From Roseibium album (GTDB taxonomy: Bacteria > Pseudomonadota > Alphaproteobacteria > Rhizobiales > Stappiaceae), in the NCBI GenBank assembly GCA_001404055.1, contig CXTY01000022.1, forward strand, positions 1-49,269: a stretch of 49,269 nucleotides of DNA, written 5' to 3'. Of the stretch, positions 36,145-45,182 are shown in pieces. The position numbers and the translations under genes were made by a program. Under the pieces are notes generated by a model that saw only the letters and a program-made list of their open reading frames with translations, did no database searches and had not been told where the DNA came from. How positions within the stretch are numbered: the first letter of the stretch is position 1; each line of letters starts with the position of its first letter.

Positions 36145-37569
36145 TCAGTCCTCAAGTACCCAAGTATCTTTGGTGCCGCCGCCCTGGCTGGAATTGACGA
36201 CAAGAGAGCCTTTTTTTAGAGCGACACGGGTCAGGCCACCCGGTGTGATGCGGACCTGGTCTCCAATAAGGACAAACGGGCGCAAGTCCACATGACGCGG
36301 AGCGACACCTGAGGCGACATGCGTTGGACATGCCGACAAGGCCAAGGTGGGTTGCGCGATATAGTTGGACGGATTGGTCTGCAGTATTCTGCGGAATTGT
36401 GCAATTTCGCGTTTGGATGCGGTTGGCCCAATCAGCATTCCATATCCGCCTGAACCATGGACTTCCTTCACGACAATATCCTGCAAGTTGTCGAGCACAT
36501 AAGCCAGGTCGTCCGGGCGGGAACAGTTCCACGTTGGAACGTTTTTCAATATCGGCTTCTGTCCTGTGTAGAACTCAATAATATCAGGGACATAGGCGTA
36601 GATTGCCTTGTCGTCCGCGATCCCGGTTCCCGGCGCATTGCAGATGGTGACATTGCCGGCTCTGTAAGCGTCAAACAGACCGGGTACACCAAGCATGCTG
36701 TCAGCGTTGAAGGTCAGGGGGTCGAGGTACGCGTCGTCAATGCGGCGGTAGATCACGTCGACCTGTTTCGGGTCGCGCGTGGTGCGCATGAAGACCTTGC
36801 CTGCATCCACAAACAGGTCAGGACCTTCAACCAGTTCCACACCCATGGAGTCGGCCAGAAAGGCGTGCTCGAAATAGGCTGAGTTGTAGATCCCAGGTGT
36901 GAGCACCACGATCGTCTGGTTTGATTTGGTAAGGTCTGGCGCCACGCTTTCCAGTGTTCGCCGTAAAAGTTCGGGATACTGTTCAACCGGCGAGACATGG
37001 TGTGTTTGAAAAAGTTCCGGGAAGAGACGCATCATCGTTTCCCGGTTTTCCATCATATAGGAAACGCCGGAGGGGGTACGCGTATTGTCTTCCAACACAT
37101 AGAATTCGTTTTCAGAAACCCGTACCAGGTCCGTGCCGATAATATGAGCATAGACTTTGCGCGCAGGGGTAAATCCAGCCATTTCCGGCAGGAATGCCTC
37201 GTTTTGCAATACCAGATCGGCTGGTACACGGCCTGCTCTCAAAATTTCCTGGCGATGGTAGATGTCATGCATGAAGGCGTTCAAGGCCCTCACGCGCTGA
37301 TCGATGCCTGCCGACAGACGGCGCCATTCTGAGGCTGAAATGATGCGTGGGATAGGATCGAAGGGGATAAGGCGTTCTGTGGCTTCGTCCGCACCATAGA
37401 CCGCAAAGGTAATTCCAAGCCGGCGGAAAATTGTCTCGGCGTCTCGGCTTTTCTTAGTCAGAAAATTGGAGGGTTTGTCCTCAAGCCACTTTGCGAGCCG
37501 CTTATATGGCTGGCGCGGCCCACCGGTTTCGTCGAGCATTTCATTGAAGAAATTGCGATCGTCCGCCAT
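36145..37569 (-). CDS. Circularly permuted ATP-grasp protein (DUF404/DUF407 type)
   Basis: A 474-residue protein of the circularly permuted ATP-grasp type 2 family, predicted peptide or amide ligases. Recognisable blocks are FDPIPRIISASEWRRLSAGI, RALNAFMHDIYHRQEIL, EFYVLEDNTRTPSGVSYMME and VVKEVHGSGGYGMLIGPTAS, with the late HVDLRPFVLIGD and RVALKKGSLVVNSSQGGG. First gene of the minus-strand Anbu operon. The family has been predicted to make short peptides that the Anbu and transglutaminase enzymes then handle; this remains a hypothesis. Confidence 0.92.
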   Translation of the reverse strand: MADDRNFFNEMLDETGGPRQPYKRLAKWLEDKPSNFLTKKSRDAETIFRRLGITFAVYGADEATERLIPFDPIPRIISASEWRRLSAGIDQRVRALNAFMHDIYHRQEILRAGRVPADLVLQNEAFLPEMAGFTPARKVYAHIIGTDLVRVSENEFYVLEDNTRTPSGVSYMMENRETMMRLFPELFQTHHVSPVEQYPELLRRTLESVAPDLTKSNQTIVVLTPGIYNSAYFEHAFLADSMGVELVEGPDLFVDAGKVFMRTTRDPKQVDVIYRRIDDAYLDPLTFNADSMLGVPGLFDAYRAGNVTICNAPGTGIADDKAIYAYVPDIIEFYTGQKPILKNVPTWNCSRPDDLAYVLDNLQDIVVKEVHGSGGYGMLIGPTASKREIAQFRRILQTNPSNYIAQPTLALSACPTHVASGVAPRHVDLRPFVLIGDQVRITPGGLTRVALKKGSLVVNSSQGGGTKDTWVLED

Positions 37570-37675
37570 TGCCCCCCCATTATTGTGTTTTGTTCTTTGG
37601 CGATCATGGCAAATTTCTCAATTGTGTCAAAGACCAAACTTACGTCGCGTTTGCATTTTTTTCCGGCACTGGCCC

Positions 37676-38680
37676 TCAATCGCGAAAACCGCTGGTTCCG
37701 TCGACTTTCGTGAATCTTCCTTTGCCGTCTACGTGGACCGTCATCGTGTCGTCTGCGGACCAGTGCGGATAATTGGTGAATTCAAAAATTCGCGGATAAA
37801 TCGTGAGTTTGCCGCTCTTCTTGACTTCCTTTGTGTCAGTCACTGTGAGCATGCCGGCCTCGCTGCGACCGGCTGGCTGCAGCTGGCTCAGGTTGATGCC
37901 GGGCGCACTGTTCTGGTTGTGTGTCTGATAGAGCTCTCCGCCATAAACAGCACATTCAATGTGCAGTTTGCTTCGACCTATCCGTGGGCCGGACGGCGTC
38001 TGAACCCACTTGATGTTCGGGTCGATTGAAAACCACTCGTCAACGCCGAAACCGAGGTGGATAGTGGCCCCATTTTTCACAGGGATGTCTTTCATCGTCA
38101 TAAATACGGAGCCAGAGCGATTTACGACCGAATATTTGGGTGAGAAGTAATTCCAGCCGATTTTACCGTCCAGAACGTGAAGTTTTTGCCATTCATAAAA
38201 AATGCCTGCCCCGGCGGACACCGACAGCGGCGTAGGTAGCAAATTGAACTGCTTGCCGGCCTGGACGACACCCAAGTCCCCGACAATATATTGCGCCAGG
38301 CGTTTCCCAGATTCATTCAGTGCCCATTCGCCAGTTTTTTTACCTGCCGTTTTCATGACTTCCTTGAAAAGTTTGACCCCTGTTTTTGCGACCGCGTCAG
38401 CGTCACCGCCGAAGGAAAATTCCCAATCGATACCTGAGGACGTAATGCCATCCATTTCTCTTTCGGTTCGACAGCCGGTGACCAGAAGGAGCGCAAATGC
38501 CGTCCCTACTTCGGCCATTACGCCGGCCCGTTTGCCCGTCACGAGCACTTGAATTGGGAGCCTCTGCGCCCCCAAATTCCATAGGTCAAATTGAAAAACG
38601 CTTCCACCTGCGAGTACTGATCCGGAAAAACCGCCGCCTAGCAGGGCCATCCAGGTGGTGTCGGGACTATATAAAGTCAT
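37676..38680 (-). CDS. Hypothetical protein, 334 residues, unrecognised family
   Basis: The gene is well supported: AGGAGG lies seven bases before the ATG, and the frame is long and uninterrupted. The first 35 residues are Gly-rich and hydrophobic (ALLGGGFSGSVLAGGSVFQF), and a second hydrophobic stretch (VGTAFALLLVTGC) follows. A Lys-rich helical part (VKLFKEVMKTAGKKTGEW) precedes a beta-rich C-terminal half. The hydrophobic segments could insert in a membrane, but no standard signal peptide or lipobox is present. No domain recognised; it faces pccB divergently. Confidence 0.7.
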   Translation of the reverse strand: MTLYSPDTTWMALLGGGFSGSVLAGGSVFQFDLWNLGAQRLPIQVLVTGKRAGVMAEVGTAFALLLVTGCRTEREMDGITSSGIDWEFSFGGDADAVAKTGVKLFKEVMKTAGKKTGEWALNESGKRLAQYIVGDLGVVQAGKQFNLLPTPLSVSAGAGIFYEWQKLHVLDGKIGWNYFSPKYSVVNRSGSVFMTMKDIPVKNGATIHLGFGVDEWFSIDPNIKWVQTPSGPRIGRSKLHIECAVYGGELYQTHNQNSAPGINLSQLQPAGRSEAGMLTVTDTKEVKKSGKLTIYPRIFEFTNYPHWSADDTMTVHVDGKGRFTKVDGTSGFRD

Positions 38681-38957
38681 TACAAATCCTCCTAAGAATG
38701 CTTCATTGGCTGACGGGGTACGACCGCGTCTTCAGCAGAGAATTTTTTGCGAAATATCGCCATGGTATTCGCCCATGGACCAAGCCGAATGGGAGTAGCT
38801 TACAGGAATTGTGACGCTAGGTAAGTAACGAGGGCAAATATTGCGCCGCCGGAGCGGTGCGCAGTGTGGACGTAGTTTCACCATAGGCCCATCTGCTGAC
38901 TTTGCCGGTGTCCGGGTTCGTGGTACGGCCTACTACAAGAAGAATTAGGAGGACCGG

Positions 38958-40490
38958 ATGAAGGAAGTTCTGGCCGAATTGGAACAGCGCCGCGAAACGG
39001 CGAAGTTGGGCGGCGGGCAACGGCGCATCGATGCACAGCATTCCAAGGGCAAACTGACTGCGCGTGAACGGATCGAAATTCTGCTGGACGAAGGGTCCTT
39101 TGAAGAGTTTGACATGTTCAAGCAGCATCGCTGTACCGATTTTGGTATGGATGAACAGCATATTCCTGGCGATGGTGTCGTAACCGGATGGGGCACTGTC
39201 AACGGTCGTACGGTCTATGTGTTCTCCAAGGACTTTACGGTTCTGGGCGGGTCGCTTTCAGAGGCTCATGCCGAGAAAATCACCAAATTGCAGGACATGG
39301 CCCTGCAAAACCGTGCACCGATCATTGGACTGTTTGATGCAGGTGGTGCCCGTATCCAGGAAGGTGTCGCAGCACTAGGTGGCTATGGTGAGGTCTTCCA
39401 ACGCAATGTTCTCGCATCGGGTGTGATCCCGCAGATATCGCTGATCATGGGACCATGTGCAGGCGGGGACGTTTATTCACCAGCCATGACCGATTTCATT
39501 TTCATGGTTCGCGACACGTCCTACATGTTCGTCACCGGCCCGGATGTCGTGAAAACCGTGACCAACGAGACCGTCACGGCGGAAGAACTTGGCGGTGCCT
39601 CAATCCATACGACCAAGTCTTCGATCGCTGACGGTGCCTTCGACAATGATGTCATCGCGCTGCAGGAAATGCGCCGGCTGATTGACTATCTGCCAGTGAA
39701 CAATCAGGCGGACTTGCCGGAGCTTTCCAACTATGACGATCCCGAGCGGATCGACACCAGTCTGGACACGCTGATCCCGGACAATCCGAACAAGCCTTAC
39801 GACATGAAGGAACTTGTTCTGAAGACGGTCGACGAAGGCGATTTCTTCGAGATCCAGAGCAATTTCGCTGGCAATATCATCACCGGGTTCGGCCGCGTCG
39901 AGGGCCGGACCGTCGGTATCATCGCCAATCAGCCGATGGTGCTGGCCGGAGTGCTAGATTCAGATGCCAGTCGCAAGGCGGCGCGCTTTGTCCGTTTCTG
40001 TGACTGTTTCAGTATCCCGATCGTGACATTTGTCGATGTTCCCGGGTTTTTGCCAGGCACCTCCCAGGAATATGGCGGGCTTATCAAACACGGTGCAAAG
40101 CTGTTGTTTGCCTATGCTGAGGCCACAGTGCCCAAGGTGACCGTCATTACGCGCAAGGCCTATGGTGGTGCCTACGATGTAATGAGCTCAAAGCACATTC
40201 GCGGGGACATCAATTACGCCTGGCCAACAGCCGAGATTGCGGTCATGGGTGCAAAGGGGGCGGTGGAGATTATCTACCGGTCCGAACTTGGAGACGCGGA
40301 CAAGATTGCCAAACGGACAAAAGACTATGAAGACCGTTTTGCAAATCCCTTCGTTGCAGCTGAGCGTGGCTACATTGATGACGTGATCCGTCCACACTCC
40401 ACAAGACGGCGTGTTTCAAAAGCCCTTGCATTGCTCCGGTCAAAAAAGGCCGAATTGCCCTGGAAGAAACACGACAATATCCCGCTGTAG
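38958..40490 (+). CDS. pccB: Propionyl-CoA carboxylase beta subunit
   Basis: A 510-residue carboxyltransferase subunit converting propionyl-CoA to (S)-methylmalonyl-CoA with biotin carried by PccA. The N-terminus ([20 protein letters not shown]), the acyl-CoA pocket region [20 protein letters not shown] and the C-terminal blocks [20 protein letters not shown] and [13 protein letters not shown] are all intact. TTAGGAGG lies nine bases before the ATG. A terminator follows, and pccA lies 1.9 kb downstream in the same orientation, so the two subunits are probably transcribed separately. Confidence 0.96.
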   Translation: MKEVLAELEQRRETAKLGGGQRRIDAQHSKGKLTARERIEILLDEGSFEEFDMFKQHRCTDFGMDEQHIPGDGVVTGWGTVNGRTVYVFSKDFTVLGGSLSEAHAEKITKLQDMALQNRAPIIGLFDAGGARIQEGVAALGGYGEVFQRNVLASGVIPQISLIMGPCAGGDVYSPAMTDFIFMVRDTSYMFVTGPDVVKTVTNETVTAEELGGASIHTTKSSIADGAFDNDVIALQEMRRLIDYLPVNNQADLPELSNYDDPERIDTSLDTLIPDNPNKPYDMKELVLKTVDEGDFFEIQSNFAGNIITGFGRVEGRTVGIIANQPMVLAGVLDSDASRKAARFVRFCDCFSIPIVTFVDVPGFLPGTSQEYGGLIKHGAKLLFAYAEATVPKVTVITRKAYGGAYDVMSSKHIRGDINYAWPTAEIAVMGAKGAVEIIYRSELGDADKIAKRTKDYEDRFANPFVAAERGYIDDVIRPHSTRRRVSKALALLRSKKAELPWKKHDNIPL

Positions 40491-40528
40491 AGCGATTGAT
40501 CATCGATACAGTTGAAGGATTTCATCTG

Positions 40529-40553
40529 GGGCCGGTTTCTACCGGCCCTTTTT
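40529..40553 (+). terminator. Intrinsic terminator after pccB
   Basis: Perfect eight-pair stem GGGCCGGT/ACCGGCCC with loop TTCT and TTTTT following. It lies between pccB and the convergent small exported-protein gene. Confidence 0.92.
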
Positions 40554-40554
40554 A

Positions 40555-40866
40555 TCAGTTCCAGCGATTGAAACCACGTTTGAACAGCGGTTCCCTGCAT
40601 TCAAATGCCACGGGACATTTTCGGGCGTCGCGCGTCGGTCCGTATTGCGTGAAGAGTTCCTGATTGTAGTCGCAGTAACTTCGGTTCGATACAAACATCG
40701 AATAAGTGTGCTGGCCTGTCGTGAAAACAACAGCGCCATGCTGCCTGACCATGTTTTGTGCCTGCGAGCAGGTCATTTTGCGAAGATCCGGGCGGGCTTC
40801 GGCTGCTGTTGTGATGCTGATACCTGCAAGACAGAGCACCGCGGCTATTAATTTACTTCTTTGCAT
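40555..40866 (-). CDS. Small exported protein, 103 residues
   Basis: It begins MQRSKLIAAVLCLAGISITT and has a probable signal peptide cut near AEA. The mature part has the line RPDLRKMTCSQAQNMVRQHG, a YCDYNQELFTQYGPTRDARK region and a CREPLF end. Four cysteines suggest disulfides in the periplasm. AGGAGG precedes the ATG, which is chosen over an upstream in-frame start. Small proteins of this look (CSQAQ...VxxxGAVVFTTG...CxxNQ) are common in Hyphomicrobiales; function unknown. Confidence 0.82.
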   Translation of the reverse strand: MQRSKLIAAVLCLAGISITTAAEARPDLRKMTCSQAQNMVRQHGAVVFTTGQHTYSMFVSNRSYCDYNQELFTQYGPTRDARKCPVAFECREPLFKRGFNRWN

Positions 40867-40928
40867 ATCTGCCTCCTGTTGAATCCGGCCTTGGTTGGCG
40901 GAAAAGGACAATCAGATCCATCTGTCAA

Positions 40929-40944
40929 TTCTTATATATAAGAA
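40929..40944. promoter_or_regulatory. Perfect 16-base AT-rich palindrome
   Basis: TTCTTATATATAAGAA reads the same on both strands. It lies 63 bases upstream of the start of the minus-strand exported-protein gene, where a promoter or operator is expected. Confidence 0.4.
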
Positions 40945-41054
40945 CTTACGTCAGGGGATGTGACAAGGGGAGTGTGCAACAGGCAGAGTTGATCACGTGT
41001 GATTGAGACCACACGAGGTCGCATTCCAAATGCTGTGCTTGAATGACGGGATGT

Positions 41055-41525
41055 CTACCGGGAATTGCCGGCAAGCTGGCGTGAGCAGACGGATTTTGGA
41101 ATGGCTTCCTTTACGCCTTTCAGCGAGAAGCCAGCGTAGCGCTTGTCTTCCAGTTGTATGGCGAATTTCATCGACACCCGAAGGTGGTGCCAGAAGTAAG
41201 TCATATTATCGACGCAAGCTGCACAGTCGTTGCGAACAAAACCCTTGGAGTCAGTCTTGAATTTTATGAGTTTTCGATCGAGTTCGATGTGCACCAGAGA
41301 GCGCGGAGAAGGATGCCGACCTTTGATGTCGATACTGAGCAGGGCGCCGCGCGCATCGTGATTGGGTGGGCACCAGATTGTGAACCGGGCGCCTTTGGCA
41401 TTCTCGGTCCAATAACGCTCATAACCGTGAGCCTCGTCGTTGTTCCACTTGCCGTATTGAGCGGCAAGCAATTGCGACGGCACCAGCGCAAGTATCAGGG
41501 CTAGAAAGACATTCCTCTTCCACAT
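41055..41525 (-). CDS. Secreted cysteine-containing protein, paralogue A
   Basis: A 156-residue protein with a signal peptide (VFLALILALVPSQLLAAQ). The mature part contains KWNNDEAHGYERYWTENAKG, FTIWCPPN, DCAACVDNMTYFW and YAGFSLKGVKEAIPKSVC. It aligns along its length with the neighbouring gene at 41661-42131 and shares all four cysteines (WC, CAxC, VC). GGGGGA lies eight bases before ATG 41525; the in-frame ATG at 41552 falls inside a hairpin and lacks a ribosome binding site. Function unknown; periplasmic or secreted location is inferred. Confidence 0.8.
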   Translation of the reverse strand: MWKRNVFLALILALVPSQLLAAQYGKWNNDEAHGYERYWTENAKGARFTIWCPPNHDARGALLSIDIKGRHPSPRSLVHIELDRKLIKFKTDSKGFVRNDCAACVDNMTYFWHHLRVSMKFAIQLEDKRYAGFSLKGVKEAIPKSVCSRQLAGNSR

Positions 41526-41536
41526 CTCAGGTATCC

Positions 41537-41558
41537 CCCACGAAAACCTCATCGTGGG
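41537..41558 (-). promoter_or_regulatory. 5' leader hairpin of paralogue A
   Basis: CCCACGA and TCGTGGG (41537-41543 and 41552-41558) form a perfect seven-pair stem with an eight-base loop, directly upstream of and partly overlapping the G-rich ribosome binding site of the minus-strand gene. It could limit ribosome access; unproven. Confidence 0.35.
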
Positions 41559-41660
41559 AAGTTAAAGTATCGAAATTAAGATGTACTTAAGCTGGAAATG
41601 TATCAGTAATTGTACTTGCTTAGGGGAAAGTAATCTATTTGTCGTGTTTGCAAATTTGCA

Positions 41661-42131
41661 TCACGAGTTTTTCTTTTCCCAATCTGTTGGGCAGACCGAA
41701 CCAGGCAAAACCTGTTGAGCGCCTTTAAGCGAGAAACCAGCGTAACTGAGATCGTTGAACTTGACTGCAATAGTGCGAGCAGATCGCAGTTTGTGCCAGA
41801 CATAACCGAAGCTATCTGCGCAGGTGGCGCAACTGGTGTCAACGTAACCCTGCTCATTGACCGGCAGATCGAGAACGTTCCTGTCGATAATCAACTTGAT
41901 CCGCGTATTGGGCTTGGGTGTTTTGCCTTCTATTTCGACATGCAACAGCGTGCCGTTTATTTGTCGGCTTGGATGGCACCAGACAACAAAATTTGCACCG
42001 ACATTGTTAGTGGTCCAATACCGGGTAAAGCCGTTGATTTCGCCGCTGTTCCATTTCTCTATTGTTTTTGCCACAGAGACGTCTGCAAACAACGCTGATG
42101 CGATGAATGCGAGTGCAAAGGATCTTTTCAT
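41661..42131 (-). CDS. Secreted cysteine-containing protein, paralogue B
   Basis: A 156-residue protein with signal peptide (FALAFIASALFADVSVAKT). The mature region parallels paralogue A: KWNSGEINGFTRYWTTNNVG, FVVWCHPS, SCATCADSFGYVW, YAGFSLKGAQQVLPGSVC. GGGAGGAT lies about five bases before the ATG. The two genes are 136 bases apart in the same orientation between pccB and pccA. The family is not recognised; conserved W, Y and four Cys suggest a small disulfide-stabilised beta domain. Confidence 0.82.
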   Translation of the reverse strand: MKRSFALAFIASALFADVSVAKTIEKWNSGEINGFTRYWTTNNVGANFVVWCHPSRQINGTLLHVEIEGKTPKPNTRIKLIIDRNVLDLPVNEQGYVDTSCATCADSFGYVWHKLRSARTIAVKFNDLSYAGFSLKGAQQVLPGSVCPTDWEKKNS

Positions 42132-42356
42132 AAATCATCCTCCCGATTTATATAAGTAATTCTTGCAATAGCTTTGTTAACAATCAGATAAAACCTTGTG
42201 AAACGGGCGTTTTTGGCAATGATTTTGGCTCAATGTCATATCAAAATTTCAAATCGGTCCTGATGGTCCGCATAAACACGTCTCGCCCTTTGGATAAGTT
42301 GCGCAGTTGTCAGGCCCGCCCTAAAAACAAAGAAACGATCCAGCAGGTGAAAAACA

Positions 42357-44369
42357 ATGTTCTCGAAAATTCTTGTCGCCAATAGGGGCGAGATCGCGTG
42401 CCGGGTTATCAAGACCGCGCACCGTATGGGCATCAAAACCGTTGCGGTTTATTCAGATGCCGATCGCGATGCCCTGCATGTCGAGATGGCAGACGAAGCT
42501 GTGCACATTGGACCGGCGGCAGCTGCTGAATCATATCTGATTGCCGACAAGATTATTGCGGCATGCAAGGAAACCGGCGCTGAGGCGGTGCATCCTGGAT
42601 ACGGGTTTCTGTCGGAGCGTGCGAGCTTTCCTGCGGCGCTTGCCAAGGAGGGCATTGTCTGGATTGGCCCCAATTCGCGCGCCATCGAGGCAATGGGCGA
42701 TAAGATCGAATCCAAGAAATTTGCGAATGATGCCAATGTGAGCACCGTTCCGGGATATCTTGGTGTCATTGAATCTCCCGATCACGCCGTACAAATCTCG
42801 GAAGAAATAGGCTATCCGGTGATGATCAAGGCCTCTGCAGGCGGCGGCGGCAAAGGGATGCGCATAGCCTGGAATGCAGATGAGGCGAGAGACGGTTACA
42901 CGCGATCAAAGTCGGAAGCAGCATCCTCCTTTGGGGACGACCGTGTTTTTGTTGAGAAGTTTATAGAAAATCCGCGCCATATCGAAATTCAGGTGCTTGG
43001 CGACAAACATGGCAACGCCATTTACCTGGGAGAGCGCGAGTGCTCGATCCAGCGCCGAAATCAGAAGGTCATTGAAGAAGCGCCTTCTCCTCTGCTCGAT
43101 GAGGAAACCCGCAGAAAGATGGGTGAGCAGGCGGTTGCCCTGGCAAAAGCCGTTGATTACGACAGCGCTGGTACGGTCGAATTTGTTGCCGGGCAGGACA
43201 AGAGCTTCTTCTTCCTGGAAATGAACACGCGTCTGCAGGTTGAACATCCGGTCACTGAGTTGATCACCGGCGTGGATCTCGTTGAACAAATGATCCGGGT
43301 TGCTGCAGGTGAGAAACTCGCTCTTGAACAGGATGATGTGAAGCTGAACGGCTGGTCGGTTGAGAGCCGGATCTATGCTGAAGACCCTTACAGGAACTTC
43401 CTGCCTTCCATCGGTCGCCTGGTGCGCTATCAGCCACCTGAGGAAATGTCGACAGATGTTTTGACAATCCGCAACGATACGGGCGTGGTCGAGGGTTCGG
43501 AAATTTCGATGTTCTATGACCCGATGATTGCAAAACTTGTCACCCATGCTCCAACTCGCGCTGAAGCGATCGAAGCCATGAGTACAGCACTTGATGCGTT
43601 TTACGTGGACGGCATCCAGCACAATGTACCGTTTCTGACTGCGCTTATGAATCATCCTCGCTGGAAATCGGGTGATCTTGCGACCGGTTTTATTGCCGAT
43701 GAGTACCCAGACGGATTTACGCCAGCAGTACCTGATGAGACCGCATACGCGGTGCTCGCTGCAGTCGCCCTTTCCATGGGGGCACTCGGACTTGAGAGAC
43801 TGGATCACCTTCCTGGTCGTCTACGTCCGCACTCTGGTTCTATCCGAGAAGATTGGGTGGTCAAGCTGGACAAAACCTATGTGCCAATCCGTCTTGCGGC
43901 AGGGTATCCCGGAACACCGGTTGAACTGGATGTTGCAATCGGTGACGGCCCGATCATGAATGTGGAATCGGATTGGTCGCCTGGATCACCGCTCTGGTCA
44001 GGCAAGGTCGGGTCACAACAGGTTACGGTTCAGGTGCGTAATGTTACCGGCGGATTCAGGCTGGACTGGCAAGGCTATTCCGTCATTGCAAAGGTGATGA
44101 CACCGAGAATTGCCGAACTTGACGAGTTGATGCCCGAAAAGCTGCCGCCGGATACGTCCAAGATGCTGCTGTGCCCTATGCCGGGACTGGTTGTTTCCAT
44201 CGCTGTGGCCGAAGGACAGGAAGTCAAGGCAGGTGAACAGCTGGCCGTGGTTGAAGCCATGAAAATGGAAAATGTTCTGAAGGCCGAGCGGGACTGCGTG
44301 GTCTCCGCGATCAAGGCCGAGCCAGGTGAAAGCCTTGCAGTGGACGCTGTCATTATGGAATTCTCCTGA
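42357..44369 (+). CDS. pccA: Propionyl-CoA carboxylase alpha subunit (biotin-containing)
   Basis: A 670-residue acyl-CoA carboxylase alpha subunit. The biotin carboxylase domain (about residues 1-450) has KILVANRGEIACRVIKTAHR, the ATP-grasp loop KASAGGGGKGMRIAW and EMNTRLQVEHPVTEL. A linker domain follows, then a C-terminal biotinyl domain with VVEAMKMEN, biotin on Lys636. It carboxylates its own biotin with ATP and bicarbonate and hands CO2 to PccB. The 225-base upstream region is shared with a divergent exported-protein gene and should hold both promoters. Confidence 0.96.
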   Translation: MFSKILVANRGEIACRVIKTAHRMGIKTVAVYSDADRDALHVEMADEAVHIGPAAAAESYLIADKIIAACKETGAEAVHPGYGFLSERASFPAALAKEGIVWIGPNSRAIEAMGDKIESKKFANDANVSTVPGYLGVIESPDHAVQISEEIGYPVMIKASAGGGGKGMRIAWNADEARDGYTRSKSEAASSFGDDRVFVEKFIENPRHIEIQVLGDKHGNAIYLGERECSIQRRNQKVIEEAPSPLLDEETRRKMGEQAVALAKAVDYDSAGTVEFVAGQDKSFFFLEMNTRLQVEHPVTELITGVDLVEQMIRVAAGEKLALEQDDVKLNGWSVESRIYAEDPYRNFLPSIGRLVRYQPPEEMSTDVLTIRNDTGVVEGSEISMFYDPMIAKLVTHAPTRAEAIEAMSTALDAFYVDGIQHNVPFLTALMNHPRWKSGDLATGFIADEYPDGFTPAVPDETAYAVLAAVALSMGALGLERLDHLPGRLRPHSGSIREDWVVKLDKTYVPIRLAAGYPGTPVELDVAIGDGPIMNVESDWSPGSPLWSGKVGSQQVTVQVRNVTGGFRLDWQGYSVIAKVMTPRIAELDELMPEKLPPDTSKMLLCPMPGLVVSIAVAEGQEVKAGEQLAVVEAMKMENVLKAERDCVVSAIKAEPGESLAVDAVIMEFS

Positions 44370-44413
44370 GTTCTGATCCCATTGACAGCACGCGCTTTCG
44401 AACGCTAGTGCAT

Positions 44414-44447
44414 CGGCCCATGGCGAATCTGCCATGGGCCGTTTTTT
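44414..44447 (+). terminator. Intrinsic terminator after pccA
   Basis: Perfect eleven-pair stem CGGCCCATGGC/GCCATGGGCCG with a six-base loop and TTTTTT. It lies 44 bases after the pccA stop and 22 before the next ATG. Confidence 0.95.
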
Positions 44448-44469
44448 GTTCAGCCAGCCGGGAGCCCTT

Positions 44470-45129
44470 ATGTCCTTTTCCACCATCCTGTTTGATCTTG
44501 ACGGAACACTGACTGATCCCTTCGAGGGCATCACACGTTCGATTCAATATGCACTGGAGAAGATGTCTGCCCGTGTACCGGAAACGGAAGACCTCAGATG
44601 GTGTATCGGGCCGTCGCTATGGGATAGCTTCCGGGTTCTGCTTGAAACTGACGACAAGGCAGAGTTGGACCGAGCCGTTGCGTTCTACCGTGAGCGATTT
44701 ACTGTGACAGGACTTTTTGAGAATACGCTCATCGAAGGTATTCCAGAGACCTTGGAATCGTTGAGTGCTGCCGGGTTCAAGATGCATGTCTGTACGTCCA
44801 AACCTCATGCTTATGCAGGCAAAATCGTCGAACATTTCAAGCTGATGCCCTTTTTTGGAAAAGTGTACGGCTCTGAACTTGATGGAACGCGGTCAGCCAA
44901 AAGTGAGCTTATTTCACACATTCTGGACCTGGAAGGCATTGGCCCTTCTGAAACCATCATGATCGGTGACCGAAAGCATGACCTCATCGGCGCCAACGCA
45001 AATGATGTTGCCGGAATCGGTGTGTTGTGGGGCTACGGCAGTCATGAAGAGCTCAAGGCCGAGGAGCCAGTTCTAATTGCCCGATCTCCGGTAGATTTAG
45101 TTGAACATTTCAAAGCGACTGGTTCCTGA
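44470..45129 (+). CDS. HAD-superfamily phosphatase, Gph-like
   Basis: A 219-residue HAD hydrolase: motif I FDLDGTLTDPFEG (Asp9, Asp11), motif II-type KMHVCTSKPHAYA, then MIGDRKHDLIGANANDVAGI for the acidic motif. The helical cap after motif I is C1 type. It resembles 5'-nucleotidase/phosphoglycolate phosphatase-like members; substrate unproven. ATG 44470 has GGGAG just upstream; a longer in-frame start at 44434 lies inside the pccA terminator and is unlikely. Confidence 0.88.
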   Translation: MSFSTILFDLDGTLTDPFEGITRSIQYALEKMSARVPETEDLRWCIGPSLWDSFRVLLETDDKAELDRAVAFYRERFTVTGLFENTLIEGIPETLESLSAAGFKMHVCTSKPHAYAGKIVEHFKLMPFFGKVYGSELDGTRSAKSELISHILDLEGIGPSETIMIGDRKHDLIGANANDVAGIGVLWGYGSHEELKAEEPVLIARSPVDLVEHFKATGS

Positions 45130-45153
45130 ACCTGATTGATACAGCAATTGTTG

Positions 45154-45182
45154 AGCTGGGGTGTTGCCTAATCGCCTCAGCT
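45154..45182. repeat. Inverted repeat between the phosphatase and RNA ligase genes
   Basis: AGCTGGGG and CCTCAGCT (45154-45161 and 45175-45182, one G-U pair) with a 13-base loop; outer CAAT/ATTG arms can extend it. No T-run follows. It may aid termination of the phosphatase transcript. Confidence 0.35.

Noticed and set aside
38817..39161. 114-codon minus-strand ORF upstream of and overlapping pccB
   Set aside because: Most of it is antisense to the conserved pccB N-terminal coding region; it has no recognisable features.
42906..43808. 300-codon minus-strand ORF inside pccA
   Set aside because: Antisense to the carboxylase domain, with no domain and no ribosome binding site.
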